A DNA stretch of 64,000 nt, from positions 41,093 through 105,092 of the forward strand of contig JAHFUZ010000013.1 of the NCBI GenBank assembly GCA_023264815.1, in the 5' to 3' direction. The position numbers were made by a program, and so were the translations under genes. This stretch comes from Arthrobacter sp. (GTDB lineage: Bacteria; Actinomycetota; Actinomycetes; Actinomycetales; Micrococcaceae). The notes beneath the pieces were generated by a model that saw only the letters and a list, made by a program, of their open reading frames with translations, was not told where the DNA came from and did not search any database. The stretch's first letter is position 1; each line of letters begins with the position of its first letter. Positions 16,689-26,045 of the stretch are shown here, piece after piece.

Positions 16689-17393
16689 ATGGCTAAGGCC
16701 GACGGTTCTGACCTGACCGTTGCCGCTCAGGACTATTTGAAGCTCCTCTACACCGCCAATGAATGGTCGGATGCGCCGGTCACCGTTGGGCTGCTGGCGG
16801 ACCGGCTGGGCCTGAGCATGTCCACGGTCTCCGAGGGTATCGCAAAGCTCGCGCTCCAGGGCCTGGTCTCACACGCCAAGTACAGCAGTGTCAGTCTCAC
16901 TCCCGACGGGAGGCGGTACGCCCTGGTCATGGTCCGCCGGCACAGAGTCCTGGAAACCTTTCTGGTGCAGACACTCGGATACACCTGGGATGAAGTCCAC
17001 GACGAGGCCGAAAAGCTCGAACACGCGGCCTCCGAAGACCTGATCGCCAGAATGGATGAACTGCTGGGACACCCGTCCACGGACCCCCACGGTGATCCCA
17101 TCCCCACAGCCGACGGGCAGGTAAACCGCCCCGAAGCCAGCCAGCTCACTGCCGCACAGCCAGGACAAAACGTGGTCATTTGCCGGGTATCGGACACTGA
17201 CCCGAAGTTGCTGCGTTATTTTTCCCGCCTTGGCCTCACTCCCGGGACCAAGCTCACCACCGGCCAACGGAAGCCCTTCACGGCAGGGACAACCGTCCGA
17301 ATGACCGGCAGCGGGCAGGACATCACGCTTGGAACTGAAGCGGCGGACGCGGTCTGGGTGGTTCCTGCAGCAGCGGGGATTGAGCGCTCATGA
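16689..17393 (+). CDS. mntR: DtxR/MntR-family metal-dependent repressor
   Basis: 234 residues. Winged helix in about 10-65 (LGLSMSTVSEGIAKLALQGLV), dimerisation and metal region with MVRRHRVLETFL and the HDEAEKLEHAASE signature about 75-120, and a C-terminal SH3-like domain (about 155-230) ending in EAADAVWVV. The MntR-like DYLKLLYTANEW start and the Nramp gene at 19502-20767 suggest manganese. A matching candidate operator lies upstream of that gene (20804-20817). Symbol is an inference from family and context. Confidence 0.8.
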   Translation: MAKADGSDLTVAAQDYLKLLYTANEWSDAPVTVGLLADRLGLSMSTVSEGIAKLALQGLVSHAKYSSVSLTPDGRRYALVMVRRHRVLETFLVQTLGYTWDEVHDEAEKLEHAASEDLIARMDELLGHPSTDPHGDPIPTADGQVNRPEASQLTAAQPGQNVVICRVSDTDPKLLRYFSRLGLTPGTKLTTGQRKPFTAGTTVRMTGSGQDITLGTEAADAVWVVPAAAGIERS

Positions 17394-17568
17394 GCTTATG
17401 TGGGCCATAGCCGCCGTCAGTACTTTCGTCACTGCCTAAGGGTCACGGCGCTGGCTGCCGCCGCCTTCGACCTCTGACCACCGGTGCTCTCCCGCTCGTG
17501 GGCGGCGGACAAAGATGATGGCGGCCGGGCGCGGAAAGCCGTAAGGTCCAGGCTGTTGCGGTGAGGTC

Positions 17569-18900
17569 TTAGGACCAGTTCCCCGCGCGCGTGCTGCCGT
17601 TGCCGGGAATCTCCTCCTGGCTGCGGTAGAGCTGCAGCCCGTTCAGGTCGGTCACGAGGTCTCCCACCACCACCACCAGGGCAAGCACCAGGCCGGAGAA
17701 CACCATGACGTTCAATCCGACCCCCAGCGCGAACAGCACCAGCAGGGCGGCCACTGTGGATACCGTCAGGACCAGCAGTCCCACCAAAGCGACTCGCCAG
17801 GACCTGAAGAACATCCCGAGCAGGAGAGCCGCCAGCGCCAGGCTGACGAAGAGCGCAATTCCCAGGCTCTCCACCGCGGACTGGATGAAGGACGCCGGAC
17901 GGTAGACACTGCTGTCCACGTCAATGCCCGAAAGGCCCGGTTTCAGGTCCTCCAGCGCCGACTCCAGGGCGGCGGTAATCTCCATGGTGTTCGCCTCGGG
18001 GAACTTCTCGACGACCAGCATCAGGCCTGGATCCTCGTCCAGCACTGCATCACCTATGAGCGGCTGATGATTTTCGCGCACTGAAGCAACATCCCCCAGC
18101 GTCAATGGGGCACCCGTCACTTTCTCCACGCTGACCTTGGCAAGATCGCTCGAAGTGGTGATCGGCAGCACGTGCTGGATACCGATGCGCTGGTTCTCCG
18201 TCTCCAGGAAGCCGCCGGTACCTGGCGTGGAGGCCTTAAGGAAGGTCAGGGGAGACACCCACACGGCATTGCCCGTGGTCTCCATGACCTGGTTCAGCGT
18301 CACTCCGCGTGCCTGCAGCACTGCCGGGTCCACTTGGACCTGCATCTGCTGCTCACGCTGCCCCCAGATGGAAACGTTCGCGACGCCGGGAACGCCCATC
18401 AGGCGTGGTTTGATGTTCCAGCGGGCCAACACGGACATGTCCATGAGCGGCATCTCCGAAGAAGAGAGCCGCACCATCATCACCCGGCCGGTGGAAGACT
18501 TGGGCTGCATCAGTACCGGCGGCGTGGAGACACGCGGCAAAGAGTGCGCCATGACCAGCCGCTCCGCCACGAGCTGGCGTGCCCGGGGCAAATCCGTCCC
18601 CGGCTCGAACAGCAGCTGGATTGAGGACAGGCCAGGAATGGACTGGGATCTGATCTCGTCCAGATAGGCGACGCCGTTGAGCAAGTCGACTTCCATCGGC
18701 GAGGTAATGAGCTGCTCTACCTCAACAGCGGACAAGCCCAGGGCTTCCGTCTGAATTTCCACCTGCGCTGGCTCGAATTCAGGAAGGGCATCCACAGAAA
18801 CATGGGGAAGATACCAAAGACCCATGCCTACAATGCCGGCCGCCAAAGCCAGGACCAACAACCGAAATTGCATGCTCCATCGAGCAAATAAACCCGTCAT
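17569..18900 (-). pseudogene. Truncated RND heavy-metal efflux permease
   Basis: 443 residues from ATG 18898-18900 with GGAAGAG upstream; full RND permeases have about 1000-1100. The N-terminal membrane segment, porter domain (PHVSVDALPEF, then the MDMSVLARWNIKPRL region) and segments 2-4 are normal for the family, but the frame leaves the family just after VVVVGDLVTDLN and ends in an unrelated basic tail. Downstream sequence, in any frame, does not continue the homology. It is therefore a 3'-deleted gene; a stable N-terminal product is possible but efflux is not. Homopolymer-rich DNA lies upstream. Confidence 0.75.
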
Positions 18901-19042
18901 AGCTCTTCCAAAGTGCATGTGGGAAATTTGGGCCGGCAAAGCGCCGAAAACCTTCCAAGGGACAGTTACCCAAGCTTCCCCCCGATCACGGCCACCAGAC
19001 AGCCCCAACTTGATGCGCCGGAACCCCCAAAACAGGGGCACC

Positions 19043-19074
19043 TGCCCCCCCCCCAACCACACGGGGGGGGGCAG
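19043..19074. repeat. C10/G9 homopolymer hairpin
   Basis: CTG followed by ten C, an eight-base loop AACCACAC, then nine G and CAG form a near-perfect stem. It lies between the truncated RND gene and the HTH gene, and the flanks are also rich in C and G runs. It could terminate transcription, form a G-quadruplex, or be a slippage-prone tract. Confidence 0.6.
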
Positions 19075-19217
19075 CACCGTCCCCCAAATTTTGGTGGTCG
19101 ACAAAAAGGAATTGGAGCACTTATATTGCGGTACCGGACCAGAATGCACGGCCATGAAGATGACGGCACTGGCCATCAGCTGGCCAACACTTATCCGATC
19201 CAAAAAGGAGCTTTGGC

Positions 19218-19511
19218 ATGTCCCCACGTCACGCCCGCACACCGGCACGGGGAATGGTGCACTTTTACACAGTCACAATGACCGCCGGCGTACTGGGCAT
19301 CAGTGAAGCCGAAGTTGTGAAAATGCTGGAAAATGGGGAGCTCCGCGGTCTCCGGCTCGTGCCCCCGACACCATGGCTTGTCGATGGCAAAACCTTGGAC
19401 GAGTTCGCCCTCCACTGGAGGAACAGCCCTCCCCAAAGCGACGAACGCCGAGCGAGTGGTCCCGTCCAGCAGCGGCGACTCCGCGTCAAACTCCGGAAGG
19501 ATCAGGCTTGA
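19218..19511 (+). CDS. Small helix-turn-helix (excisionase-like HTH_17) protein
   Basis: 97 residues with a strong ribosome site (AAAAAGGAG). Residues about 17-68 form a MerR/excisionase-type winged HTH: VTMTAGVLGISEAEVVKMLENG, then LVDGKTLDEFALHW, broken here to respect order rather than as one motif. The tail is basic. Such proteins act as small DNA-binding regulators or recombination directionality factors; no integrase is seen nearby. Its 3' end overlaps the convergent mntH gene by 10 bases. Confidence 0.65.
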   Translation: MSPRHARTPARGMVHFYTVTMTAGVLGISEAEVVKMLENGELRGLRLVPPTPWLVDGKTLDEFALHWRNSPPQSDERRASGPVQQRRLRVKLRKDQA

Positions 19512-20767
19512 CCGGTAACGGTGAGGACGATGAGGACACAGTTCAGTCCCACAATCAGCGTCGCGCTGGTCCAGCCGGCGATCTTCAGCGGCATCGAGTC
19601 CGTGTGGATGCCCATCACATCACGTTTCCCGGTCAGCCGGATCAGCGGGATCAAAGCAAAAGGAATACCGAAGCTGAGCAGGACCTGGCTCAGAACCAGG
19701 GCCAGGGTCGGCTCGATCCCGGCGCCGAGGATCAGCAGGGCAGGGATCAAGGTGATGACGCGACGGGTCAGCAGCGGTACGCGGAGCTTCAGCAGCCCAC
19801 CCATGATCGTGGCGCCCGCATAGCAGCCGACCGATGTCGAGGCCAGTCCCGAGGCCAGCAGCCCGATGGCGAACACGACGCCGATGACGGGACCAAGAGC
19901 CGACGTGACGGCGGCGTGGGCACCGGCGATCGTGTCCGTTCCTTCGATGCCACGCAGGCTGGAGGCGGCCAGCAGGAGCATGGCAATGTTAACTACCCCG
20001 GCGAGCATCAGGGCGCCCGCCACGTCGAAGCGGGTGGCCTTAATGAGTCGTGTCCGGACGGCGGGATCCTTGGAGAAGCCGTGCCTGTCCCGGGCCAGCG
20101 CCGAATGCAGATAAATCGCGTGCGGCATGACCGTGGCTCCCAGCATGCTGGCCGCAAGCAGGACGGTGTCCGTGCCCTCGAACCTGGGCACCAGGCCGCC
20201 CAAGGCGCTCCCGGCATCGGGCGGGTTCACGAAGAGCCCGGAGACGAAACCGACCGCGATGACGCCAAGCAGGATCAGGATCGCGTACTCGAAGGACTTC
20301 TGGCCCCGTGCGCTCTGCAACGCCAGAAGCAGCATTGATGCCACACCAATGATGAGGCCGCCGGCCAGCAGCGGAAGGCCGAACAACAGGTTCAGCGCCA
20401 CGGCACCGCCGATGACTTCGGCCATGTCGGTTGCGCCGGCGACCACCTCAGCTTGGAGCCAGTACATCCGCCGTCGGCCGTTGCCAAGACGCTTGCCCAG
20501 AATCTCGGGAAGGCTCAGGCCCGTGGCCAGCCCGAGTTTGGCCGACTGATACTGCACCAGCACGGCCATGGCGTTCGCTGCCACCAAAACCCAGACCAGC
20601 AAATACCCGTAGCTCGCACCCGCAGTGAGGTTAGCGGCCACATTGCCAGGATCGACGTAAGCGATGGCGGCCACAAAAGCCGGGCCCATCAGCAGCAAGC
20701 GGGACCACCGCCGGCCCGCGGCCGGGCGTGCCTGAAGTATCGGAATAGCCATCATGGTCCTCGTCAT
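19502..20767 (-). CDS. mntH: Nramp-family Mn(II)/divalent metal transporter
   Basis: 421 residues with about 11 membrane segments. The metal-site motif DPGN is present in YVDPGNVAANLTAG (segment 1), and segment 6 has the MPHAIYLHSAL signature. Nramp proteins bring in Mn(II), or Fe(II), with protons. The DtxR/MntR gene 2.1 kb away and a candidate operator 37 bases before the start suggest repression by manganese. It converges on the small HTH gene. Confidence 0.9.
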   Translation of the reverse strand: MTRTMMAIPILQARPAAGRRWSRLLLMGPAFVAAIAYVDPGNVAANLTAGASYGYLLVWVLVAANAMAVLVQYQSAKLGLATGLSLPEILGKRLGNGRRRMYWLQAEVVAGATDMAEVIGGAVALNLLFGLPLLAGGLIIGVASMLLLALQSARGQKSFEYAILILLGVIAVGFVSGLFVNPPDAGSALGGLVPRFEGTDTVLLAASMLGATVMPHAIYLHSALARDRHGFSKDPAVRTRLIKATRFDVAGALMLAGVVNIAMLLLAASSLRGIEGTDTIAGAHAAVTSALGPVIGVVFAIGLLASGLASTSVGCYAGATIMGGLLKLRVPLLTRRVITLIPALLILGAGIEPTLALVLSQVLLSFGIPFALIPLIRLTGKRDVMGIHTDSMPLKIAGWTSATLIVGLNCVLIVLTVTGQA

Positions 20768-20803
20768 CGTGGGCGTGGTGATACCACTGAGAATAACGCA
20801 AAA

Positions 20804-20817
20804 TTAGGCGCACCGAA
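20804..20817 (-). promoter_or_regulatory. Candidate MntR/DtxR operator of mntH
   Basis: TTAGGCGCACCGAA is an imperfect palindrome (TTaGG...CCgAA) resembling DtxR/MntR boxes (TTAGGT-type half sites). It lies 37 bases upstream of the mntH ATG, where a repressor would block the promoter. Identified by eye only. Confidence 0.45.
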
Positions 20818-20989
20818 AAGTAAAGCTTCTTCATACCTTCTTTCACGTTGGACATCACTGCACCTACTCATCAAGGTTCCGTACGGCGGCGGTGGTTTCT
20901 CAGCTGAGGACGCCGGTGCTTGTTCCCGGGCCGGTTGGCCTGCTTCGTCATCTTCCGACGCCCTTTATTCACCCGCCTACGCTTGATGA

Positions 20990-21976
20990 ATGCGAGTAGC
21001 CCGTTTGGTCAGTGTCCTGGAGCGCCGGCAGATCGGCCTCTACCTGCTGGCCGTTGTCGCTGGAGGAGTGCTCGGCTGGCTGGTTCCTGCCGTGTCTGTG
21101 CCCCTGGAACAGGCCATCAACCCTGTTCTGGTGCTGCTGCTGTTTGCGACGTTCCTCGGCATTCCGTTTGCCTTGATCGGTAAGGCGATACGCGATGTCC
21201 GGTTCATGGCGACCGTTCTGGTCCTGAACTTCCTTATCGTCCCGGGCGTTGTCTTTACCCTGTCCCGGTTCATCGCACATGATCAGGCCCTTTTGATCGG
21301 GGTGATGATGGTGCTGTTGACCCCCTGTATCGATTACGTAATCGTCTTCTCCGGACTGGCCGGCGGATCAAGCGACCGGCTTCTTGCGGCCGCGCCGCTG
21401 CTCATGCTCACGCAGATGCTGCTGTTGCCCCTGTATCTGCTGTTCTTTGTAGGCCCCGACCTGGTCTCCGAGATAGAGCCAGGGCCCTTCATTGAGGCTC
21501 TCGTCTTCCTGATCATCATCCCGCTTGTTCTGGCGGCGCTCACCCAGGAATGGGCCAGACGGGCAGCCGGAGGCCGTGCCGTGATGACGCTGATGGAAGG
21601 GCTGATGGTTCCCTTGATGATGCTGACCCTCGCTGTCGTCATTGGGTCACAGATCACCGGCGTGGGCAGCCAGATCGGATCCCTGCTGTCGGTCATCCCG
21701 GTCTACGCGGCATTCCTGGTGGTGATGGTCCCGCTGGGCATGGCAGCGGCGCGGGCAGGCGGACTGGACGCCGCCAGTACCAAGGCCGTGATCTTCAGCG
21801 GCGCAACACGCAACTCATTGGTCGTACTCCCCCTGGCCCTGGCCCTGCCCGAGCCGCTCGCCCTGGTATCCCTCGTCGTCGTTACCCAGACATTAGTGGA
21901 GCTCATCGGGATGGTGGCCTACGTCAAGATCGTCCCCCGGATCATCAGGACGGACCGGACCCTCAAGTCCAGCTAA
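20990..21976 (+). CDS. BASS-superfamily permease, arsenic-resistance (ACR3-like) type
   Basis: 328 residues and about ten membrane segments. The block LLTPCIDYVIVFSGLAGG corresponds to the segment with the essential Cys in ACR3 arsenite exporters, and ATRNSLVVLPLALALP to the conserved late segment. It may export arsenite or another oxyanion, but no arsenate reductase or arsenic-type ArsR is adjacent, so the substrate is open. No strong ribosome site is seen at the chosen ATG. Confidence 0.72.
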   Translation: MRVARLVSVLERRQIGLYLLAVVAGGVLGWLVPAVSVPLEQAINPVLVLLLFATFLGIPFALIGKAIRDVRFMATVLVLNFLIVPGVVFTLSRFIAHDQALLIGVMMVLLTPCIDYVIVFSGLAGGSSDRLLAAAPLLMLTQMLLLPLYLLFFVGPDLVSEIEPGPFIEALVFLIIIPLVLAALTQEWARRAAGGRAVMTLMEGLMVPLMMLTLAVVIGSQITGVGSQIGSLLSVIPVYAAFLVVMVPLGMAAARAGGLDAASTKAVIFSGATRNSLVVLPLALALPEPLALVSLVVVTQTLVELIGMVAYVKIVPRIIRTDRTLKSS

Positions 21977-22294
21977 CGCGGCCCCTCCGCCCACTCCCCC
22001 AGCGCCGCCGGCCCATGAAACACTCCTCACACAGATGAGTAAATGAAGCCTTACCCGTTTCAGTTTGCCCAGCAGTCATAGAGAACGGATATGGCTGGGC
22101 CGCGGTCAGTCTTGGTCCCAGCAGCTGCGGGAGATTGCTGGCTCTGCACGGCAGCCAGCGGAGATGACGGAAAGAGCAGGTTCACTCTCAAGACCAGCGG
22201 CCCACCATGGCATTCCTGCCCCATGGACTTAGGCGTCCAATGTGAGTTCTCGGTAATTCTTACCGCGGCCAAAGAGGGTGTGGCTACACAAGAA

Positions 22295-22349
22295 ACTGCT
22301 CCTTGGAAGTTTGGACTAATAAATTCAGTTCCAACTTCCAGGGAGCAGT
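22295..22349. terminator. Terminator after the fasciclin gene
   Basis: ACTGCTCCTTGGAAGTTTGGA pairs with its near-complement at 22329-22349 (two mismatches, 13-base loop). It directly follows the fasciclin stop in the leftward direction. The rest of 21977-22294 shows no credible gene. Confidence 0.65.
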
Positions 22350-22377
22350 CCTATTTGGCCCTAGGCCAGCAGCCGAT

Positions 22378-23052
22378 TCACTTGGGCATCAGCACCGAGT
22401 CGATGAGGTAGACGGTTGCGTTCTTGGTCTGCACGCCGCCGCAGATGACGCTGGCGTCATCGACCTTGAGGGTTTCACCGCTGCCGGTGACCGTGACGGA
22501 TCCGCCCTGGACCGTGGCGTGGGTGCCAGCGATCTTGTCGGGAGTGATCTGACCCGGGACCACGTGGTAGGTCAGGATCTTGCTCAGCAGAGCATCGTCG
22601 GTCTTAAGGGTTTCGATGGTTGCGGGGTCAATTTTGGCGAAGGCCTCATCCACCGGTGCGAAGACAGTGAATTCGCCGCCGTTAAGGGTGTCCACCAGGT
22701 CAACCTTGGGGTTCAGCTTGCCGGACACTGCGGCGGTCAGAGTGGTAAGGATCGGGTTGTTCGATGCTGCGACAGCGACTGGATCCAAGGCCATGCCTTC
22801 CACCGAGCCTGCGCCGGTGGGGACCTGCTCGGCGTAACCAGCGCAACCCGGGCCGACCAGGTTGACGGCCGGGTCCATAGCGTCGGCCGAAGAGCTGGCG
22901 GACGGTGCCGGCGCCGCACTGGAAGCAGAAGGCGCGGCGGCGGGAGCAGATGAGCCTGAAGTGGCAGCCGATCCCCCGCAGGCGGTCAGGCTTAGCAAAG
23001 CCGCCGCTGCAACGCCTGCGACCGTGAACGTGCTGCGCTTAATTGTCTGCAT
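22378..23052 (-). CDS. Fasciclin-domain lipoprotein
   Basis: 224 residues from ATG 23050-23052, preceded by AAGGAG at 8 bases. Lipoprotein signal with lipobox LTAC (Cys about 25), a Ser/Ala/Pro-rich linker to about 75, then one FAS1 domain (about 85-224) with the H-box [12 protein letters not shown] and C-terminal [18 protein letters not shown]. This is like mycobacterial MPT70/MPB83; FAS1 proteins mediate surface adhesion. It stands alone in a metal island; no regulatory clue. Confidence 0.88.
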   Translation of the reverse strand: MQTIKRSTFTVAGVAAAALLSLTACGGSAATSGSSAPAAAPSASSAAPAPSASSSADAMDPAVNLVGPGCAGYAEQVPTGAGSVEGMALDPVAVAASNNPILTTLTAAVSGKLNPKVDLVDTLNGGEFTVFAPVDEAFAKIDPATIETLKTDDALLSKILTYHVVPGQITPDKIAGTHATVQGGSVTVTGSGETLKVDDASVICGGVQTKNATVYLIDSVLMPK

Positions 23053-23494
23053 TCCAGTACTCCTTGAATTGTGACGGGCATGGCCCGGACCGATGTTCAC
23101 CTGCCCCTGGCCGGTGTCTCAATGACTATTCGGCCGACGCAGAAACATGGATGGGTCAATATCAAGAAGTTTTTCCTGAGATCCTTCGCTTCTGAGAAAC
23201 GCGCCATCGCGGACCGTCAAAGTGAGGTGCTCCGCCGCCGCTTTAGGACCAGTCTGATCAAAACAATCCGCCTCGTGGGTGGCCAGGGTAACCCAGCCGG
23301 AAAATCGACTGGCGTGCCAGGTGTACGTCCAGGTTCAGGTACATCCAAATCTGACGCCAAGGCGTCAACAGGAAGACTTGAACCTTGTTCCTCTTTGGCC
23401 GGGTACAAGAGCTGTCGTGCTGGCGGCGTCAGAACGTCCCCATACCGATGTACTGTTCCGAGCCCTAGTGGCGGCCGTCAGTCTCTTTAGAGCA
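23053..23494. other. Gene-free stretch upstream of the fasciclin gene
   Basis: About 440 bases between the fasciclin start and the end of the multicopper oxidase gene. Only short, weakly coding frames are found, without ribosome sites. It should hold the fasciclin promoter. Confidence 0.5.
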
Positions 23495-23525
23495 CAATGA
23501 AGGCCTCTGTTTCTTGGCTTCATTG
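23495..23525 (-). terminator. Terminator overlapping the multicopper oxidase stop
   Basis: CAATGAAGGCC...GGCTTCATTG forms a stem of about 10 bp around CTCTGTTTCTT. The stop codon of the oxidase (23520-23522) lies inside it. Confidence 0.5.
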
Positions 23526-24980
23526 TGGTTGGACGACTATGAACTGGCCCATCATGCCCTGGTCGGCGTGCCGTACCAAATGGCAGTGGTACATGTAGGC
23601 CGTCTCCGGGTCGGTATGGCGGCCGAACTTCAAGGCAATCCGCGCCGAGGTCCCTACCGGCAGGAACACGGTGTCCTTCCACCCGGAGAATTCCGGGCCA
23701 GGATCGGCGCCGTTGAGTTCCAGGATCCGGAACTGCACCCCGTGGACGTGGAAGCTGTGCGGCTGGTTATCGATGTTGCTGACCATCCATATTTCCACCG
23801 TGCCGGCGCCGACGGTCGCGTCGATCCGGGACATGTCCATCATGCGCCCGTTGATGTACATGCCTTTGAGAATGAAGCTGCGCGTTGCCGCCGACATTTT
23901 CGGGTCAACAGGCTCGAGGTCGGCCAAGCGTTCGGGCAGTTGCGGTGAACCGGCCAGCTTATCGGCGGCCCTGAACTGCAGCAGGTCCAGCACGTCGTTG
24001 CCGCCGGCGCCGTCGTTAAATTCCCTGCTCATCCCCAGTTCGTGGGGAAAGGACCGGAGCACGGGCTGTTCCCCGGGCGTGAACCGGACCACGATTTCGG
24101 CCCGCTCCCCCGGTGAGAGCAGCAGCCTCCCAACAGCAACGGGTGCCGGCAGCAGGCCGCCGTCGCTGCCTACCACCTGGAACTGCCGGTTATCGGCGAA
24201 ACCGAAATTGAAGATGCGTGCGGTCGCAGCGTTGAGGAGCCGCAGCCGTACAGCCTCCGTTGTGACGGCCAGGTGCGGGTTGCAGGTACCGTTGACAAGG
24301 ACCGTGTCGCCCAGCAGCCCGGTCTGGGCGGGCGGGCCCGGCCGGAAGGATCCATCATCACCAAAGGTCCGGTCCTGGACGACGACGGGAACATCATCCA
24401 CCCCGTACTCGAAGGGCAGGCCCTGAACCGGCTCGTCGCCGTCAATAATGAACATCCCCGCCAGACCGCGGGTCATCTGCGCTTCGGTCTGCCCATGGGG
24501 GTGCGGGTGGTACCACAGGGTGGCCTCGGGCTGGTCCACGGTCCATTCAGGGGTCCAGACAGCGCCGGGATTGATGATCTGGTGGGGGCCGCCGTCGAAA
24601 ACGGCGGGCAGCCGCATGCCGTGCCAGTGCACGGTCGTTGACTCCTCCAAGGCGTTCACGACGGTGACGCGGACCTTCTCACCGCGGCGCGCCCTGAGGG
24701 TGGGACCCAGAAACGCTCCGTTATACCCCCAGGTAGGAGTCGTCCTGTCCGGCAGGAAACGGCTGCTTCCGGCCTCCGCGGTTAACTCGAAGACCCGGGT
24801 TCCGTCCGCTGCGGTCATCGAATCAGCCAGCGGCGGAATGCCCAGAGGATTGGCGAAGTCCAAGGTCCCGACGGTGGAGAACGCCGCGCGTGTGTCGCCG
24901 TTCCTGCAACCGGTCACGGTCAGGGCTGCGGCGCCTGCCGCTCCGAGCAGGAACGCGCGCCGGGAAACAGGGGGATTCAC
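23520..24980 (-). CDS. Multicopper oxidase, Tat-exported (CueO/bilirubin oxidase type)
   Basis: 486 residues. Tat motif SRRAFLLG and a lipobox-like TGC (about residue 25). Three cupredoxin domains; the four copper-binding blocks are intact: VHWHGMRLP, WYHPHPHG, PHSFHVHGVQF and YMYHCHLVRHADQGMM (the T1 Cys-His with an axial Met nearby). Such enzymes oxidise Cu(I) to the less permeant Cu(II) outside the membrane. It forms its own transcript, ended by the hairpin at 23495. Confidence 0.9.
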   Translation of the reverse strand: MNPPVSRRAFLLGAAGAAALTVTGCRNGDTRAAFSTVGTLDFANPLGIPPLADSMTAADGTRVFELTAEAGSSRFLPDRTTPTWGYNGAFLGPTLRARRGEKVRVTVVNALEESTTVHWHGMRLPAVFDGGPHQIINPGAVWTPEWTVDQPEATLWYHPHPHGQTEAQMTRGLAGMFIIDGDEPVQGLPFEYGVDDVPVVVQDRTFGDDGSFRPGPPAQTGLLGDTVLVNGTCNPHLAVTTEAVRLRLLNAATARIFNFGFADNRQFQVVGSDGGLLPAPVAVGRLLLSPGERAEIVVRFTPGEQPVLRSFPHELGMSREFNDGAGGNDVLDLLQFRAADKLAGSPQLPERLADLEPVDPKMSAATRSFILKGMYINGRMMDMSRIDATVGAGTVEIWMVSNIDNQPHSFHVHGVQFRILELNGADPGPEFSGWKDTVFLPVGTSARIALKFGRHTDPETAYMYHCHLVRHADQGMMGQFIVVQPQ

Positions 24981-25182
24981 CCCTCCAGCCTAACGTGCAA
25001 GCAAAGTCGGCCACGGCACGCTAAACGAGGGGTTTGGTTCGTTGAACCCAGGATCATGACTTCCCGCAGGTCCTGGCGATCGCCGGGATTCACACAATGC
25101 AGGTGTTTCTGTCGCCAGGAGTCAGGCACCATCGTTCCGGCCGGACCGGAACGGTGGTGCAGGTAAACGCTTAGCGGCGCTT

Positions 25183-25329
25183 TCAGGCGGCTACGACCCA
25201 GATTGAATCGGCGGCCGCTGATCCGAGGTCGAGCTCGTGGCCGTTCCCTGCCACGCGGATGCTGGTGAGCGCGACGATGTCCCATTCGCGCAGGGTCCTG
25301 CCGTCGCGGTCGATAAGGATTTTGAGATC
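25183..25329 (-). pseudogene. C-terminal fragment of a DtxR/MntR-like regulator
   Basis: About 48 codons ending in GSAAADSIWVVAA and a stop. The end resembles the SH3-like tail of the repressor at 16689-17393 (GTEAADAVWVV). Nothing upstream in this frame continues the family; instead the opposite strand becomes multicopper oxidase from about 25321. So a regulator lost its N-terminal part where two genes were joined by a deletion. Assignment rests on a short match. Confidence 0.45.
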
Positions 25330-26045
25330 GCGCCGGGGGTGACGTTCCCGGGCTGGAGCTACAACGGCCGGATTCCCGGACCGACCCTCTGGGCGAAGGA
25401 AGGCGATGCACTGAAGATCCACTTCACCAACGCCGGAGCCCACCCCCACACCATCCACTTCCACGGAATCCACACGGCCGAGATGGACGGCACGCCCGGG
25501 ATCGGCGCCGGGTCCATCGCCCCCGGGCAGAGCTTCACCTACGAATTCGATGCCACACCGTTCGGCACCCACTTGTACCACTGCCACCAGTCACCGCTGG
25601 CCCCCCACATCGCCAAGGGACTCTACGGCGGCTTCATCATCGAACCCGGCCCAAGGCCGACAACGAGATGGTCATGGTCACGAACGGGTACAACACGGAC
25701 GGCGGTGACGACAACGAGTTCTACTCCGTCAACGGGCTGCCGTTCCACTTCATGGACTACCCGGTCCAGGTCAAGCAGAACGAACTGGTGCGGATCCACC
25801 TGATCAACGTCCTGGAATACGACCCGATCAATTCCTTCCACGTGCACGGGAACTTCTTCCACTACTACCCGACCGGGACCATGCTGACCCCCAGCGAATA
25901 CACGGACACCATCTCCCAGATGCAGGGCCAACGGGGGATCCTGGAGCTCCGGTTCCCGTACCCGGGCAAATACATGTTCCACGCCCACAAAACCGAATTC
26001 GCCGAACTCGGCTGGATGGGCTTCTTCGAAGTGAGCCCGTCATGA
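25321..26045 (+). pseudogene. Multicopper oxidase gene, 5'-truncated and frameshifted
   Basis: Family homology begins abruptly at FEIAPGVTFPGW with no signal peptide, continues through HTIHFHGIHTAEMDG and HLYHCHQSPLAPHI, and breaks after FIIEP near 25650, where one base is missing. It resumes in another frame at KADNEMVMVTNG and runs to FHVHGNFFHYYP and YMFHAHKTEFAELGWMGFFEVSPS. Undoing one base loss restores one reading frame. Its stop overlaps the ZIP start (ATGA). The pair MCO-ZIP is a known actinobacterial arrangement. A sequencing error could explain the frameshift but not the missing 5' part. Confidence 0.8.

Noticed and set aside
19218..19511. The small HTH protein as sign of a prophage or integrative element
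   Set aside because: No integrase, attachment repeat or phage gene is visible in the window.
22091..22411. Plus-strand frame of 106 codons before the fasciclin terminator
   Set aside because: No ribosome site or domain, and it runs through the terminator hairpin.
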